64,000 nt of DNA from Rhodocyclales bacterium GT-UBC. Lineage in GTDB: Bacteria > Pseudomonadota > Gammaproteobacteria > Burkholderiales > Rhodocyclaceae. The notes beneath the pieces were generated by a model. That model did no database searches. It had not been told where the DNA came from and worked only from the letters and a program-made list of their open reading frames with translations. The stretch lies in the NCBI GenBank assembly GCA_003583745.1, contig QXPY01000016.1, positions 1 to 64,000 of the forward strand. The letters are read 5' to 3'. Within the stretch, counting starts at the first letter, position 1; every line of letters begins with the position of its first letter. Position numbers and translations under genes: made by a program. Of this stretch, positions 55,696 to 64,000 are shown piece by piece.

Positions 55696-56447
55696 TGTAT
55701 ACCGCTGCAGGGCAGCCAGATAGGGAGCAATTGGTCCAGCGGTTCGTTCCGTTGGTGAAGCGTATCGCCTACCACCTTATGGCACGGTTGCCCGCTAGTG
55801 TCCAGTTTGAGGACCTTGTCCAAAACGGAATGCTGGGTTTGCTTGATGCTCTGGATCGTTATGAAACGGGGTTTGGTGCGCAATTCGAAACTTACGCGAC
55901 ACAACGCGTCCGGGGTGCGATGCTGGACGGGTTACGTGAAAACGATTGGTTACCGCGTAATTTACGCAGGGAGTTGCGCCGTATTGAAGCCGCCATTAAT
56001 CAGCTGGAGCACGAACATGGCCGGGCTCCTTCAGAGCGGGAACTGGCTGACACTTTGGGTATGTCGCTGGCGGATTACCAAAAGACGTTGCATGAGGCAC
56101 GTGGCCACCAGTTGGTGTATTTCGATGATTTTTCGGGAGATGGGGACGAGGATTTTCTCGAGCGCCATTTCACTGACAATGATGCAGACCCGGCCAGTAT
56201 TTTAGAAGATAAGAGCATCAAGGAAACCTTGGTCAAGGCAATTGGGCGCTTGCCTGAGCGGGAGAAGTTGATGATGGCTCTGTACTATGAACAAGAACTC
56301 AATCTTCGGGAAATTGGCGAAGTGATGGGGGTTACCGAATCACGGGTGTGTCAATTACATAGTCAGGCGATTGCCCGTTTACGAAGCCAAATTGTCGGCG
56401 AGTTGCCCCAGGCGAAAAAGCGCCGCAAGGGAAGTGCAGATGGATAA
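55695..56447 (+). CDS. fliA: FliA, sigma-28 flagellar sigma factor
   Basis: 250 residues. Region 2 with ARLPASVQFEDLVQNGMLGLLDALDRY, region 3 with RRELRRIEAAINQL, region 4 with EREKLMMALYYEQELNLREIGEVMGVTESRVCQLHSQAIARLR. ATG 55695 overlaps the flhG stop (TGATG); a TTG at 55692 is in frame but less likely. It would read the sigma28 sites at 20062, 44308 and 58779, held back by FlgM. Confidence 0.96.
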   Translation: MYTAAGQPDREQLVQRFVPLVKRIAYHLMARLPASVQFEDLVQNGMLGLLDALDRYETGFGAQFETYATQRVRGAMLDGLRENDWLPRNLRRELRRIEAAINQLEHEHGRAPSERELADTLGMSLADYQKTLHEARGHQLVYFDDFSGDGDEDFLERHFTDNDADPASILEDKSIKETLVKAIGRLPEREKLMMALYYEQELNLREIGEVMGVTESRVCQLHSQAIARLRSQIVGELPQAKKRRKGSADG

Positions 56448-57180
56448 AATCAGCATTGCCGGCATCGTCATCGGGTTGGTGGCAATCATTGGAGGACAGG
56501 TGCTCGAAGGAGGGCACGTTAGCTCCCTCGTGCAGCCGACGGCTTTGTTGATCGTCATGGGCGGGACGCTAGGTGCTGTCCTTTTGCAAAGCCCGTTTCA
56601 TATTTTCAAGCGTGGTTTCCTCATGCTTAAATGGGTTTGGATGCCGCCGGTCATCGAACAAAGGCGCTTAATCGATCAAATACTAACTTGGAGCCAGCTT
56701 TCCAGACGGGAGGGTTTGCTTGCATTGGAGAACTCCATTCCTGCCGTCAAGGATGAGTTCACAAAAAAAGGTTTGCAGCTTCTTGTTGATGGTGCTGATC
56801 CGGAACGGATTCGTGATTTGCTTGAAGTGGAAATCAATACGTTCGAGGACGAATGGCGGCATTCTGCCAAGATTTGGGAGTCAGCCGGAGGCTACTCGCC
56901 AACCATCGGTATTCTTGGTGCCGTGATGGGATTAATTCATGTCATGGAAAACCTATCCGATCCAACGAAGTTGGGTTCGGGGATTGCAGTTGCCTTTGTC
57001 GCCACCATTTATGGTGTTGGTTTGGCCAATCTGGTGTATTTGCCCATAGCGGGCAAGCTGAAATACTACATCTCCCGCATGGTGGCCTCGAAGGAGATGC
57101 TGATCGATGGTTTGGTGGGAATTGCTGTTGGCGATAATCCCCGAATTATCGAGGGGCGCCTTAAGGGGTATTTGCTCTAA
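56440..57180 (+). CDS. motC: MotC (MotA-type) stator subunit, second set
   Basis: 246 residues, four helices; GVLGAVMGLIHVMENL, VAFVATIYGVG and NLVYLPIAGKL are the MotA/PomA channel helices. ATG 56440 lies eight bases inside the fliA end. Second stator besides the MotA at 30342, as in pseudomonads (MotAB plus MotCD). Confidence 0.94.
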   Translation: MDKISIAGIVIGLVAIIGGQVLEGGHVSSLVQPTALLIVMGGTLGAVLLQSPFHIFKRGFLMLKWVWMPPVIEQRRLIDQILTWSQLSRREGLLALENSIPAVKDEFTKKGLQLLVDGADPERIRDLLEVEINTFEDEWRHSAKIWESAGGYSPTIGILGAVMGLIHVMENLSDPTKLGSGIAVAFVATIYGVGLANLVYLPIAGKLKYYISRMVASKEMLIDGLVGIAVGDNPRIIEGRLKGYLL

Positions 57181-57965
57181 TGGCGCGCAGGCGTCGTGAG
57201 GAAGAGCACGAGAATCACGAGCGTTGGCTTGTCTCTTATGCTGATTTCATTACCCTGTTGTTTGCATTCTTCGTTGTCATGTATGCAATTTCTTCGGTCA
57301 ACGAAGGAAAGTACAAGGTGCTTTCCAATTCGTTGACCAATGCATTTCGTAATGTGACTGGGGAGGTTGGGGGGCAGCCAATCGCCGTCATACAGGGGGT
57401 GCCTGTAAGGCCTGTTGTTCCTCCCGTTGTTAAGCCAGATCGGGTAGCTGATCAGAAAAAGGTAGAACAGCGCCAGAAGATGAAGAGTATCGCAGCGAAT
57501 ATCATGGAGGCGTTACAGCCTCTCGTCGCGCAGGGGAAAGTTCGACTATTGGAAACGAGTCGAGGTGTGACAATCGAGATCAACGACAGTATTCTTTTCC
57601 CGGCTGGGCAGGCAAGATTGCAGCCTGCCTCTATTAGCGCCATGTTGGCAATTGCGCAGGTGCTTGCCGCCTCCGATTTTCCCATTACCATCGAGGGGCA
57701 TACGGATAATGTTCCGATTGCCACGACGCAATTTCCTTCAAATTGGGAGTTGTCTGCTATGCGGGCGACAACAGTATTGCGATTGTTTAATGATGGTGGC
57801 GTTGGCGCCGAGCGTCTGACTGCTATAGGTTATGGTGAAACTCGTCCGGTCGAAACAAATACAACCCCGGAGGGACGGGCGCGAAATCGGCGCGTAAGCA
57901 TTCTGATTGACTCAAACCGTCCGGAGGAGCCGACAGAGTTGCGTGAGGCGGTTGGTCAAAAATAA
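57180..57965 (+). CDS. motD: MotD (MotB-type) stator subunit, second set
   Basis: 261 residues. Helix HERWLVSYADFITLLFAFFVVMYA with the proton Asp, then an OmpA-like domain (ITIEGHTDNVPI, NWELSAMRATTVLR). One-base overlap with motC. A small 6-bp hairpin (57972-57992) follows between this gene and convergent flgN. Confidence 0.94.
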   Translation: MARRRREEEHENHERWLVSYADFITLLFAFFVVMYAISSVNEGKYKVLSNSLTNAFRNVTGEVGGQPIAVIQGVPVRPVVPPVVKPDRVADQKKVEQRQKMKSIAANIMEALQPLVAQGKVRLLETSRGVTIEINDSILFPAGQARLQPASISAMLAIAQVLAASDFPITIEGHTDNVPIATTQFPSNWELSAMRATTVLRLFNDGGVGAERLTAIGYGETRPVETNTTPEGRARNRRVSILIDSNRPEEPTELREAVGQK

Positions 57966-57971
57966 GTCCCC

Positions 57972-57992
57972 AGCGCTGAATCCGCAAGCGCT
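57972..57992. terminator. Weak hairpin between convergent motD and flgN
   Basis: Two AGCGCT copies nine bases apart can form a 6-bp stem. No T-run, so termination is uncertain. Confidence 0.3.
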
Positions 57993-57999
57993 ATCAAAA

Positions 58000-58461
58000 T
58001 CAGGCTGAGTCGACCAATCGGCTTCCGGTGACTGAGTGTGCCTGTCCATTGCTGCTATAGAACGTATTTTGCTCAGCTTTGCGGGTAAGGATAGAAAGTA
58101 GCTCGTCAGTCTTTTTTAGGTGCATCTGAACCAAGCGACTATTGAGTTCGTGCAGGTGCTTGGCATTGCGCGCCAAGTCTCTCATCTTTTGCCACAATGC
58201 ATTGGCGATTCTGTCATCCGGGTGAGCTTGCAACCATTGGAGGGTTTCTGCCTGCAAATCATCGCCATGCGAGTCCAAAATCTGACCTCGGGTGGCTTCG
58301 GCTGTGTTCAGATAACCGATCAAAGTCAGTTTTTCCTCGCAGATGGGGCCAAGTTGGTCTGACCAGCCATGCTTCAGCGCATCTTGCTCCTTTTCAAGAA
58401 CCGCAATGAATCTGATGAGCAGGGATGTTTCCTGTTCCAGTGCAACGGCCAGGGGAGACAT
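58000..58461 (-). CDS. flgN: FlgN-type flagellar export chaperone
   Basis: 153 residues, mostly helical, with FIAVLEKEQDALKHG, EEKLTLIGYLNTAE and ALWQKMRDLARNAKHLHELNSRLV matching the FlgN fold. It carries hook-filament junction proteins FlgK and FlgL to the export gate. Next to flgM with a one-base overlap. Confidence 0.88.
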   Translation of the reverse strand: MSPLAVALEQETSLLIRFIAVLEKEQDALKHGWSDQLGPICEEKLTLIGYLNTAEATRGQILDSHGDDLQAETLQWLQAHPDDRIANALWQKMRDLARNAKHLHELNSRLVQMHLKKTDELLSILTRKAEQNTFYSSNGQAHSVTGSRLVDSA

Positions 58462-58745
58462 CAGGCTTCGCGTTGGTTCTTGCTGGAGACCAAGTCGCGA
58501 GCAGACTCGATGAGTCGATCAGCGATGGCGTCGGCGTTGATCTGAAAGCGGCCTTCGGAAATAGCTTGCTTGATTTCCTGAATTCGTGCGCTATTTACCG
58601 GGGGGGCATCATTACTTTTCAGGCTGCCGGCCAGGGAACTTAGGCTGACTGCTTCTTGCGACTCGTTGGATGAGCTGGATGGCGAAACGCTCTGTCGCGG
58701 CGCCAGCTGGGCCGTAGTCGGCTTATAGGAGTTGTCGATTTTCAT
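58461..58745 (-). CDS. flgM: FlgM anti-sigma-28 factor
   Basis: 94 residues: disordered Ser/Pro-rich N-terminal half, then RIQEIKQAISEGRFQINADAIADRLIESARDLV, the FlgM helices that bind FliA. Secreted at hook completion to free FliA. Preceded by its own sigma28 site. Confidence 0.94.
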   Translation of the reverse strand: MKIDNSYKPTTAQLAPRQSVSPSSSSNESQEAVSLSSLAGSLKSNDAPPVNSARIQEIKQAISEGRFQINADAIADRLIESARDLVSSKNQREA

Positions 58746-58778
58746 TTTGATCTCGCAATACTTTAGAACTCAACCCAA

Positions 58779-58805
58779 TTAACGGACGGTTCAGATAAAA
58801 CTTTA
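58779..58805 (-). promoter_or_regulatory. Sigma28 (FliA) promoter of flgMN
   Basis: On the minus strand TAAAGTTT (58805-58798), spacer of exactly 11, TCCGTTAA (58786-58779): perfect -35 and six of eight at -10. The flgM ATG is 34 bases downstream. FlgM made from a FliA promoter is the normal feedback loop. Confidence 0.75.
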
Positions 58806-58807
58806 GC

Positions 58808-59485
58808 CTAAAAAGCGATCTCTACGTTGCCGTCGCTCGTTGCTATGCCGCTCAAGGTTTGTCCGGTTGGCATCCGGACTTGTACGACCTGCCCGGCTGC
58901 AGCGTTATGGATTGCCTTGCCTTCGCTTGTTACAGCAAAACCCGTACCTTTGGATATGACGCGCACGTTCTGTCCTTGCCGAATAACCAGTGGGGCAATC
59001 AATTGATCAGTGCGCAATGGCTGTCCGCCTGAAAGGGAGTTACGCAAGGTTTTGCCAATCGCATTTGTCGGGTCGGTAACAACACTGGCAGGTAAGGCGC
59101 TTAAATCGCCACTGGTCGTATTCAGATCGCTGCTCTCCAGGACTTGCCCAGCTGCTAGTGGCCTGGCGGTGATGACGTAATTGCCGGATATCGAAATCTG
59201 GGCTGGAACCAAGATGCTCCAACTATTTGGTCCAAGGCACCTGACGCCAATGTAAGTCTTGCCACTCAATCTAGCGCCGGTTGGTGTGTACGCTTGCAAT
59301 GCTTCGCAGGGTGGAAGGCGAGTAGCGTCGACCTTGCCCATGACGATACCCACTTTCCCTGCATAACCCTGAGTTTGAATTCGGATGTGGCGCTCCGCCG
59401 CATCAATAAGCGGGCCAGATTCGGCCGCCTTCAGCGGCGATAAGGCAAACAACCATAACAGTAAAAAGATGCGACAGATAAACAT
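58808..59485 (-). CDS. flgA: FlgA, P-ring assembly chaperone
   Basis: 225 residues: signal peptide (cleavage near K-A-A, about 21), SAF-like domain and VITARPLAAGQVLESSDL and GQNVRVISKGTGFAVTSEGKAIHNAAAGQVVQVR, the family C-terminal motifs. Periplasmic helper for FlgI polymerisation. Divergent from flgB. Confidence 0.93.
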   Translation of the reverse strand: MFICRIFLLLWLFALSPLKAAESGPLIDAAERHIRIQTQGYAGKVGIVMGKVDATRLPPCEALQAYTPTGARLSGKTYIGVRCLGPNSWSILVPAQISISGNYVITARPLAAGQVLESSDLNTTSGDLSALPASVVTDPTNAIGKTLRNSLSGGQPLRTDQLIAPLVIRQGQNVRVISKGTGFAVTSEGKAIHNAAAGQVVQVRMPTGQTLSGIATSDGNVEIAF

Positions 59486-59540
59486 GTCCGCATTTTGCCC
59501 GAGCTCTTGGTTGTCGGGGACAAAAATTGCCTTTGAAAAG

Positions 59541-59592
59541 CGGCAAGTTTTGCCGAAGTCGCCGGGCGGTCATTGCCGGCTGGCTTGCCAGC
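59541..59592. repeat. Two inverted repeats in the flgA-flgB intergenic region
   Basis: CGGCAA-GTT-TTGCCG (59541-59555) and GCTGGC-TT-GCCAGC (59579-59592) lie between the divergent flgA and flgB starts and upstream of the candidate sigma54 site; they could be enhancer or operator sites. Confidence 0.45.
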
Positions 59593-59607
59593 GTTGCTTT
59601 CAGACAG

Positions 59608-59623
59608 TGGCATGGTGTGTGCT
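59608..59623 (+). promoter_or_regulatory. Candidate sigma54 promoter of flgB operon
   Basis: TGGCATG (59608-59614), then GTGT and GTGCT, giving GG and GC exactly ten bases apart (-24/-12). One departure each from TGGCACG and TTGCW. The flgB ATG lies 31 bases further on. Sigma54 use for class II flagellar genes is known in pseudomonads. Confidence 0.5.
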
Positions 59624-59653
59624 TCAGTTTGTGCAGGATAATTGGAGTGCATC

Positions 59654-60061
59654 ATGGCAAGTCTTGAGCAAAAGCTATCAGTGTTTAGCCAGGCAATGAA
59701 TTTGCGGGCCCAGCGGCACCAGGTTTTGGCGTCCAATGTGGCTAATGCAGATACGCCAAATTACAAGGCGCGCGACTTCAATTTTGAGCAGGCCATGCAG
59801 AACGCAATGGCGGGGCGTAGTAATGGGTCGATCGGTTTGGCGACCACGGCTGCCGGTCATATCCGTGCTGGCGGCATGCAGGGCGGAGCGGCTTTGCAAT
59901 ATCGCCGGGAAACTCAGTCGGCGGTTGATGGCAACACGGTCGATATGGATGTCGAGCGCACCCAAATTTCCGAGAATGCTGTGCAATACCAGATTGTCAG
60001 TCAATTGATTAGTGACTCATTCAAGGGAATTCGCAGCGCCCTGGCGAATACGTCGAGCTAA
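59654..60061 (+). CDS. flgB: FlgB, proximal rod protein
   Basis: 135 residues. N-terminal LRAQRHQVLASNVANADTPNYKARDF is the rod motif. ATG 59654 behind GGAG; a TTG at 59642 is not needed. First of flgBCDEFG. Confidence 0.95.
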   Translation: MASLEQKLSVFSQAMNLRAQRHQVLASNVANADTPNYKARDFNFEQAMQNAMAGRSNGSIGLATTAAGHIRAGGMQGGAALQYRRETQSAVDGNTVDMDVERTQISENAVQYQIVSQLISDSFKGIRSALANTSS

Positions 60062-60071
60062 GGAGTATTGA

Positions 60072-60485
60072 ATGAGCTTATTTAACGTTTTCAAGGTGGC
60101 GTCTAGCGCGATGACCGCACAGTCGATGCGGCTGAATGCCACAGCATCGAACTTGGCAAATGCGGATAGCGTCGTTTCGGCGGATGGCAAGCCTTATCGT
60201 GCCAAACAGGTTGTATTCGAAGCTACGCCGATGGGGGCTTCTGGTGAGTCATCGACGGGGGTGCGTGTCCGGCAGGTGGTCGAAGATGCTTCGCCGGCGC
60301 GGATGGTTTATGACCCGAAAAACCCGGCGGCTGACGAGAAGGGCTACGTGGCTTATTCGAATGTCAATGTGGTGGAAGAAATGACCAACATGATTTCTGC
60401 TTCACGTTCATATCAAACCAACGTTGAAGTCATGAATACCGCCAAGAGCATGATGCTTCGTACCCTGAGCATTGGCCAGAATTAA
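60072..60485 (+). CDS. flgC: FlgC, proximal rod protein
   Basis: 137 residues: [22 protein letters not shown] at the start and [28 protein letters not shown] at the end, the paired terminal helices of rod proteins. Ten bases after flgB. Confidence 0.95.
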   Translation: MSLFNVFKVASSAMTAQSMRLNATASNLANADSVVSADGKPYRAKQVVFEATPMGASGESSTGVRVRQVVEDASPARMVYDPKNPAADEKGYVAYSNVNVVEEMTNMISASRSYQTNVEVMNTAKSMMLRTLSIGQN

Positions 60486-60497
60486 TAGGAGAACGCC

Positions 60498-61181
60498 ATG
60501 ACTACCTCTACCGATGCCGCCATTGCCGCGATGAATGGGACGAGCAAATCGTCCACCACTAGCAGTTCTTCCTCGACGTCGACCGATAAAGCCAAGGACC
60601 TGCAGAACAGTTTCCTGACCATGCTGACGACTCAGTTGAAGAATCAAGATCCGTTGAATCCGATGGATAACGCCCAGATGACTTCGCAACTGGCGCAGAT
60701 TAGCACCTTGGAAGGCATTCAGGGCTTGAATACGACGCTGACCAGCCTGCTTTCTTCCTACAACACTTCTCAGGCGCTGCAAGCATCGAGCGCGATTGGC
60801 TCCCAAGTGTTGGTGCAGGGTAACAAACTGGTTCTCTCGAAGGGCACGACCCAAGGTGGAGTTTCGCTCGATAGTGCTGCCGACAAGGTTACGTTGACGA
60901 TCAAGGATAGCGCAGGGAAGGTTGTGCAAACGCAGGACCTTGGCAAGCAGTCAGCTGGCATGGTCGCCTTTTCATGGGATGGAAAAAATGCCAGCGGTAC
61001 TCAGTTGGCGGATGGGAACTACACGTTCTCGGTCGAGGCAAGCAAGGCAGGAACGTCTGTCACAGCGACGCCGGTTCAGGTTGGCACGGTATCTGCTGTG
61101 GTTAAGAGCGGTTCTTCGTTTGTGCTGGAACTGACTACCGGCGAAACGGTCGCCTTCAACAATGTTCTGCAATTCATGTAA
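60498..61181 (+). CDS. flgD: FlgD, hook cap/scaffold protein
   Basis: 227 residues. Ser/Thr-rich linker about 15-32, then LQNSFLTMLTTQLKNQDPLNPMDNAQMTSQLAQ, the FlgD signature, and an Ig-like C-terminal half. Needed for hook polymerisation. Confidence 0.95.
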   Translation: MTTSTDAAIAAMNGTSKSSTTSSSSSTSTDKAKDLQNSFLTMLTTQLKNQDPLNPMDNAQMTSQLAQISTLEGIQGLNTTLTSLLSSYNTSQALQASSAIGSQVLVQGNKLVLSKGTTQGGVSLDSAADKVTLTIKDSAGKVVQTQDLGKQSAGMVAFSWDGKNASGTQLADGNYTFSVEASKAGTSVTATPVQVGTVSAVVKSGSSFVLELTTGETVAFNNVLQFM

Positions 61182-61196
61182 TTCCGGGAGAGAGCA

Positions 61197-62492
61197 ATGG
61201 CATTCCAACAAGGTCTGAGCGGACTGAATACCGCATCGAAGGCGCTGGACGTAACCAGTAACAATATCGCCAATGCGAGTACCGTTGGTTTCAAGACGTC
61301 AGCGACCCACTTTGCCGATGTTTATGCTGCGTCTCTGTCCGGTGGCGGGGCCAGCCAGGTCGGGATTGGCTCATCGGCCGCTGCGATTGTTCAGCAATAC
61401 ACCCAGGGCAACATTACGACGACCAGCAACTCCCTCGATATCGCGATCAACGGTGCCGGCTTCTACCGCACGGCCAAAGATGGCGCCGTAACGTATACCC
61501 GTAACGGACAGTTCCATGCCGATGATCAAGGTTACTTGGTCAATGACTCAGGGGCCAACTTGACCGGCTATTTGGCCGATGCCAACGGCAGCATCATTCC
61601 AACAACGCCGACGGCATTAAAACTCTCAACCGCGGATATTGCGCCGCAGGTTACCGGCTCGACCTCGTCTGGCGTCCAGGCCCAACTTAATCTCGATTCG
61701 ACGAAATCGGTGCCGGCATCGACCTGGGTTGCACCGACCGGGACCAATACTCCGCAGACCGATACCTACAACTTTTCCACAGCCACGACGATTTACGACA
61801 CCTTGGGTAATGCCCATACCATGACCATGTATTTCGAGAAGACGACACCTGTGGCTGCAGGTGCGACGGGAGCGTGGAATGTGCATTACCAGGTTGATGG
61901 TACCAGTGAGGCCAATGTTGCATCTTCGCCGGTCCTGCTCGAGTTCAATAGCACTGGGAAGCTGATTACCACGATGCCGGTTACCGCATTCAGTGTTGAT
62001 TTGGATGGTGTGGCGACTGACCTGGGGAAGACGAACAATGCCGCCGCCACGATGACCTTCAACATGAGTTTTACCGGTACGACGCAGTACGGTAGCTCGT
62101 TCAGCGTCAGTTCGCTGACCCAGGACGGTTATGCCGCAGGTCATTTGGCTGGCTTGTCGATTGGTAAGGATGGCGTCATTCAGGGCAATTACAGCAACGG
62201 CCAATCGCGCAATCTCGCGCAAATCGTTCTTGCCAATTTCACTAACCCAAATGGTTTGATGTCGGTAGGCAACAACGGCTGGATCGAAACTGCGGCTTCC
62301 GGCCAGCCATTGGTTGGCGCACCCAATACCGGTACCTTGGGGGTCTTGCAGTCGGGGGCGGTTGAGGAGTCGAACGTCGATTTGACTGGAGAGTTGGTCA
62401 ACATGATCGTGCAGCAGCGCAATTATCAGGCGAGTGCCCAGTCGATCAAGACGCAGGACCAGATCATGCAGACGATGGTCAATCTCAAGTAA
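61197..62492 (+). CDS. flgE: FlgE, hook protein
   Basis: 431 residues: GLSGLNTASKALDVTSNNIANASTVGFK start, D1-D2 domains in the middle, and LVNMIVQQRNYQASAQSIKTQDQIMQTMVNLK at the end. Subunit of the flexible hook. Middle is Thr/Ala-rich, typical for hook proteins. Confidence 0.96.
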   Translation: MAFQQGLSGLNTASKALDVTSNNIANASTVGFKTSATHFADVYAASLSGGGASQVGIGSSAAAIVQQYTQGNITTTSNSLDIAINGAGFYRTAKDGAVTYTRNGQFHADDQGYLVNDSGANLTGYLADANGSIIPTTPTALKLSTADIAPQVTGSTSSGVQAQLNLDSTKSVPASTWVAPTGTNTPQTDTYNFSTATTIYDTLGNAHTMTMYFEKTTPVAAGATGAWNVHYQVDGTSEANVASSPVLLEFNSTGKLITTMPVTAFSVDLDGVATDLGKTNNAAATMTFNMSFTGTTQYGSSFSVSSLTQDGYAAGHLAGLSIGKDGVIQGNYSNGQSRNLAQIVLANFTNPNGLMSVGNNGWIETAASGQPLVGAPNTGTLGVLQSGAVEESNVDLTGELVNMIVQQRNYQASAQSIKTQDQIMQTMVNLK

Positions 62493-62507
62493 TCCGGAAT
62501 TAACTAA

Positions 62508-63251
62508 ATGGATCGTCTGATCTATACCGCGATGACCGGCGCCAAGCATGTCTTCATGCAACAGGCCGGTACGGCGAATAATCTAGCCAATGCCAGCACG
62601 GTCGGGTTCAAGGCGCAGGAACATCGTTTTCGCGCCGTGCCAGTCGTTGGCGAAGGCATGCCGACGCGGGCATTCGTCGTTGATGCTTCGGTGGCGGACG
62701 TCATGGATGAAGGTCCGTTGATGTTCACTGGTCGGAATCTTGACGTCGCAGTGAACGGAAAGGGTTGGCTGGTGGTGCAGTTGCCGGATGGCAGCGAGGC
62801 CTATACCCGAGCCGGCAGTCTGGATGTCGACGTGACCGGTTTGTTGCAAACGAAGGCTGGTAATCCGGTGGTCGGAGACGGTGGTCCGATCAATATTCCG
62901 CCCGACAATACGATAGAAATTGCTCCGGACGGTACGGTGTCGATTGTGCCGACATACGGTACGCCGAACAACGCAAATGCGATTGGTCGCTTGAAGCTGG
63001 TGAATCCACCGGAGGGTGATTTGGTTCGTGGAGCGGATGGACTTTTCCGTTTGCGCAGTGGCCAACCCGCCAATGCCGATGAAAGTGTCAAGGTCAGTCC
63101 CGGAACGCTCGAAGGCAGCAACGTCAATGTGACCGACGCCATGGTCAATCTGATCAGCCTTTCCCGTCAATTCGAAATGCAGATCAAAATGCTGCAAACA
63201 GCTGATACGAACGCGCAACGGGCCGATCAGTTGCTCACGTTAAGCTCCTGA
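62508..63251 (+). CDS. flgF: FlgF, proximal rod protein
   Basis: 247 residues: start MDRLIYTAMTGAKHVFMQQAGTANNLANAST, end VNLISLSRQFEMQIKMLQTADTNAQRADQLL. Rod part between FlgC and FlgG. Confidence 0.95.
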   Translation: MDRLIYTAMTGAKHVFMQQAGTANNLANASTVGFKAQEHRFRAVPVVGEGMPTRAFVVDASVADVMDEGPLMFTGRNLDVAVNGKGWLVVQLPDGSEAYTRAGSLDVDVTGLLQTKAGNPVVGDGGPINIPPDNTIEIAPDGTVSIVPTYGTPNNANAIGRLKLVNPPEGDLVRGADGLFRLRSGQPANADESVKVSPGTLEGSNVNVTDAMVNLISLSRQFEMQIKMLQTADTNAQRADQLLTLSS

Positions 63252-63266
63252 TAGAAAGATAAAACC

Positions 63267-64000
63267 ATGATCCGTTCCCTTTGGATTGCCCGTACTGGTC
63301 TGGATGCCCAGCAGACGCAGCTGGATGTGATCTCCAACAATCTGGCCAATACCAGTACGAATGGTTTCAAACGCGGCCGTGCCGTGTTTGAAGATTTGCT
63401 GTACCAGAACCTTCGTCAGTCGGGGGCGCAGTCATCGCAGCAAACCCAGGTTCCTTCGGGTCTCCAGTTGGGGACCGGGGTTCGTCCAGTGTCCACGGCA
63501 CGGATCTTTACTCAGGGCAATCTGCAAAAGACCGATGGTTCGCTTGATATGGCGGTTAACGGCAATGGCTTTTTCCAGGTGCTGATGCCGGATGGGACAA
63601 CCGGATATACCCGGGATGGTTCGTTTCAAAAAGATAATCAGGGGCAGATCGTGACTGCCGACGGTTATCCGTTGCAACCGGCAATCACCATTCCGGCCAC
63701 GGCTTTGACGGTGACAGTTGGAACTGACGGTACGGTGTCGATCACGCAAAGCGGTAGTGCTGCAACAACGCAGATCGGCAGCATCCAGTTGGCCACCTTC
63801 GTCAATCCGGCTGGCTTGCAGAGTATCGGACAGAATCTGTTCCAGGAAACCGCCGCCAGCGGCACGCCAACGCCGAATACCCCGGGAACCAATGGTGCAG
63901 GTGTGGTGAATCAAGGTTACGTCGAGACTTCCAACGTGAATGTCGCGGAGGAGTTGGTCACGATGATCCAGACTCAACGTGCCTACGAGCTGAACTCGAA
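63267..64000 (+). CDS. flgG: FlgG, distal rod protein, partial (runs off window end)
   Basis: 244 codons are visible from ATG 63267: [51 protein letters not shown] and, at the end, [26 protein letters not shown], which is the terminal helix, so only a few residues are missing. Forms the distal rod. Confidence 0.95.
   Translation, partial: MIRSLWIARTGLDAQQTQLDVISNNLANTSTNGFKRGRAVFEDLLYQNLRQSGAQSSQQTQVPSGLQLGTGVRPVSTARIFTQGNLQKTDGSLDMAVNGNGFFQVLMPDGTTGYTRDGSFQKDNQGQIVTADGYPLQPAITIPATALTVTVGTDGTVSITQSGSAATTQIGSIQLATFVNPAGLQSIGQNLFQETAASGTPTPNTPGTNGAGVVNQGYVETSNVNVAEELVTMIQTQRAYELNS

Noticed and set aside
59579..59600. TGGCTTGCC...TTGC as sigma54 promoter for flgB
   Set aside because: GG and GC are twelve apart instead of ten; the site at 59608 has the correct spacing
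1..64000. CRISPR arrays, insertion sequences, prophage or plasmid genes
   Set aside because: No spaced direct repeats, transposase, integrase or phage gene seen. The only large repeat is the MCP block

Overview
The window reads as a piece of a motile, respiring betaproteobacterium, most likely Rhodocyclales (Dechloromonas/Azonexus-like). That placement is an inference from gene content and protein style (several che systems, a cbb3 oxidase with a fixI-type copper pump, lapD/lapG, a fleN-fliA-motCD flagellar arrangement); no database search was possible. Coding is dense on both strands. I see no insertion sequence, prophage or CRISPR array.

Layout. 1-1.8 kb: end of a surface-polysaccharide locus (truncated methyltransferase translationally coupled to a Wzx-like flippase). 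2.0-7.5 kb: a biofilm-adhesin module, lapG-lapD on the minus strand, divergent from a TolC-like outer-membrane factor with an extra C-terminal NTF2-like domain and a periplasmic solute-binding protein. 7.6-10.5 kb: PEBP-family protein, MurJ, then tRNA-Thr and a tRNA-Glu/Gly/Val cluster with a good sigma70 promoter. 10.5-20.0 kb (minus): chemosensory system 1 (cheY, MCP, STAS, cheA, MCP, cheW, cheD, cheR, cheB), read from a candidate sigma28 promoter. 20.5-22.5 kb: a PleD-like diguanylate cyclase and a short-chain dehydrogenase. 22.5-29.6 kb: cbb3 oxidase locus (ccoI, ccoS, an FNR box, ccoNOQP, fixH-type ccoH, a DUF3149 small protein), then a Nudix hydrolase. 30.3-44.3 kb: motAB and chemosensory system 2 (MCP, cheY, cheA, cheW, two large MCPs, cheR, cheD, cheB). 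44.3-50.0 kb: system 3 (STAS, two cheV, an E. coli-like cheY, cheZ, cheA), behind a strong sigma28-like promoter. 50.1-58.0 kb: flhB-flhA-flhF-flhG-fliA-motC-motD, nearly all overlapping. 58.0-64.0 kb: flgN-flgM-flgA (minus), divergent from flgBCDEFG (plus; flgG runs off the window).

How it fits together. System 3, with CheZ and the canonical CheY, is the best candidate for direct flagellar control. Systems 1 and 2 have parallel content: each pairs a single-domain CheY with an unusual MCP that carries a CheZ-like F-Q-D-x3-Q signature and a C-terminal E-L-F tail, and each encodes a CheD that also carries an E-L-F tail (at the very end in system 1, one residue from the end in system 2). CheA of system 1 contains two L-G-E-I-L-V modules like the MshEN c-di-GMP-binding fold, and CheA of system 2 has six G-F-F repeats in its linker. 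Together with LapD and the PleD-like cyclase, this suggests crosstalk between c-di-GMP and chemotaxis. These points are the main candidates for new biology here and are set out in the findings.
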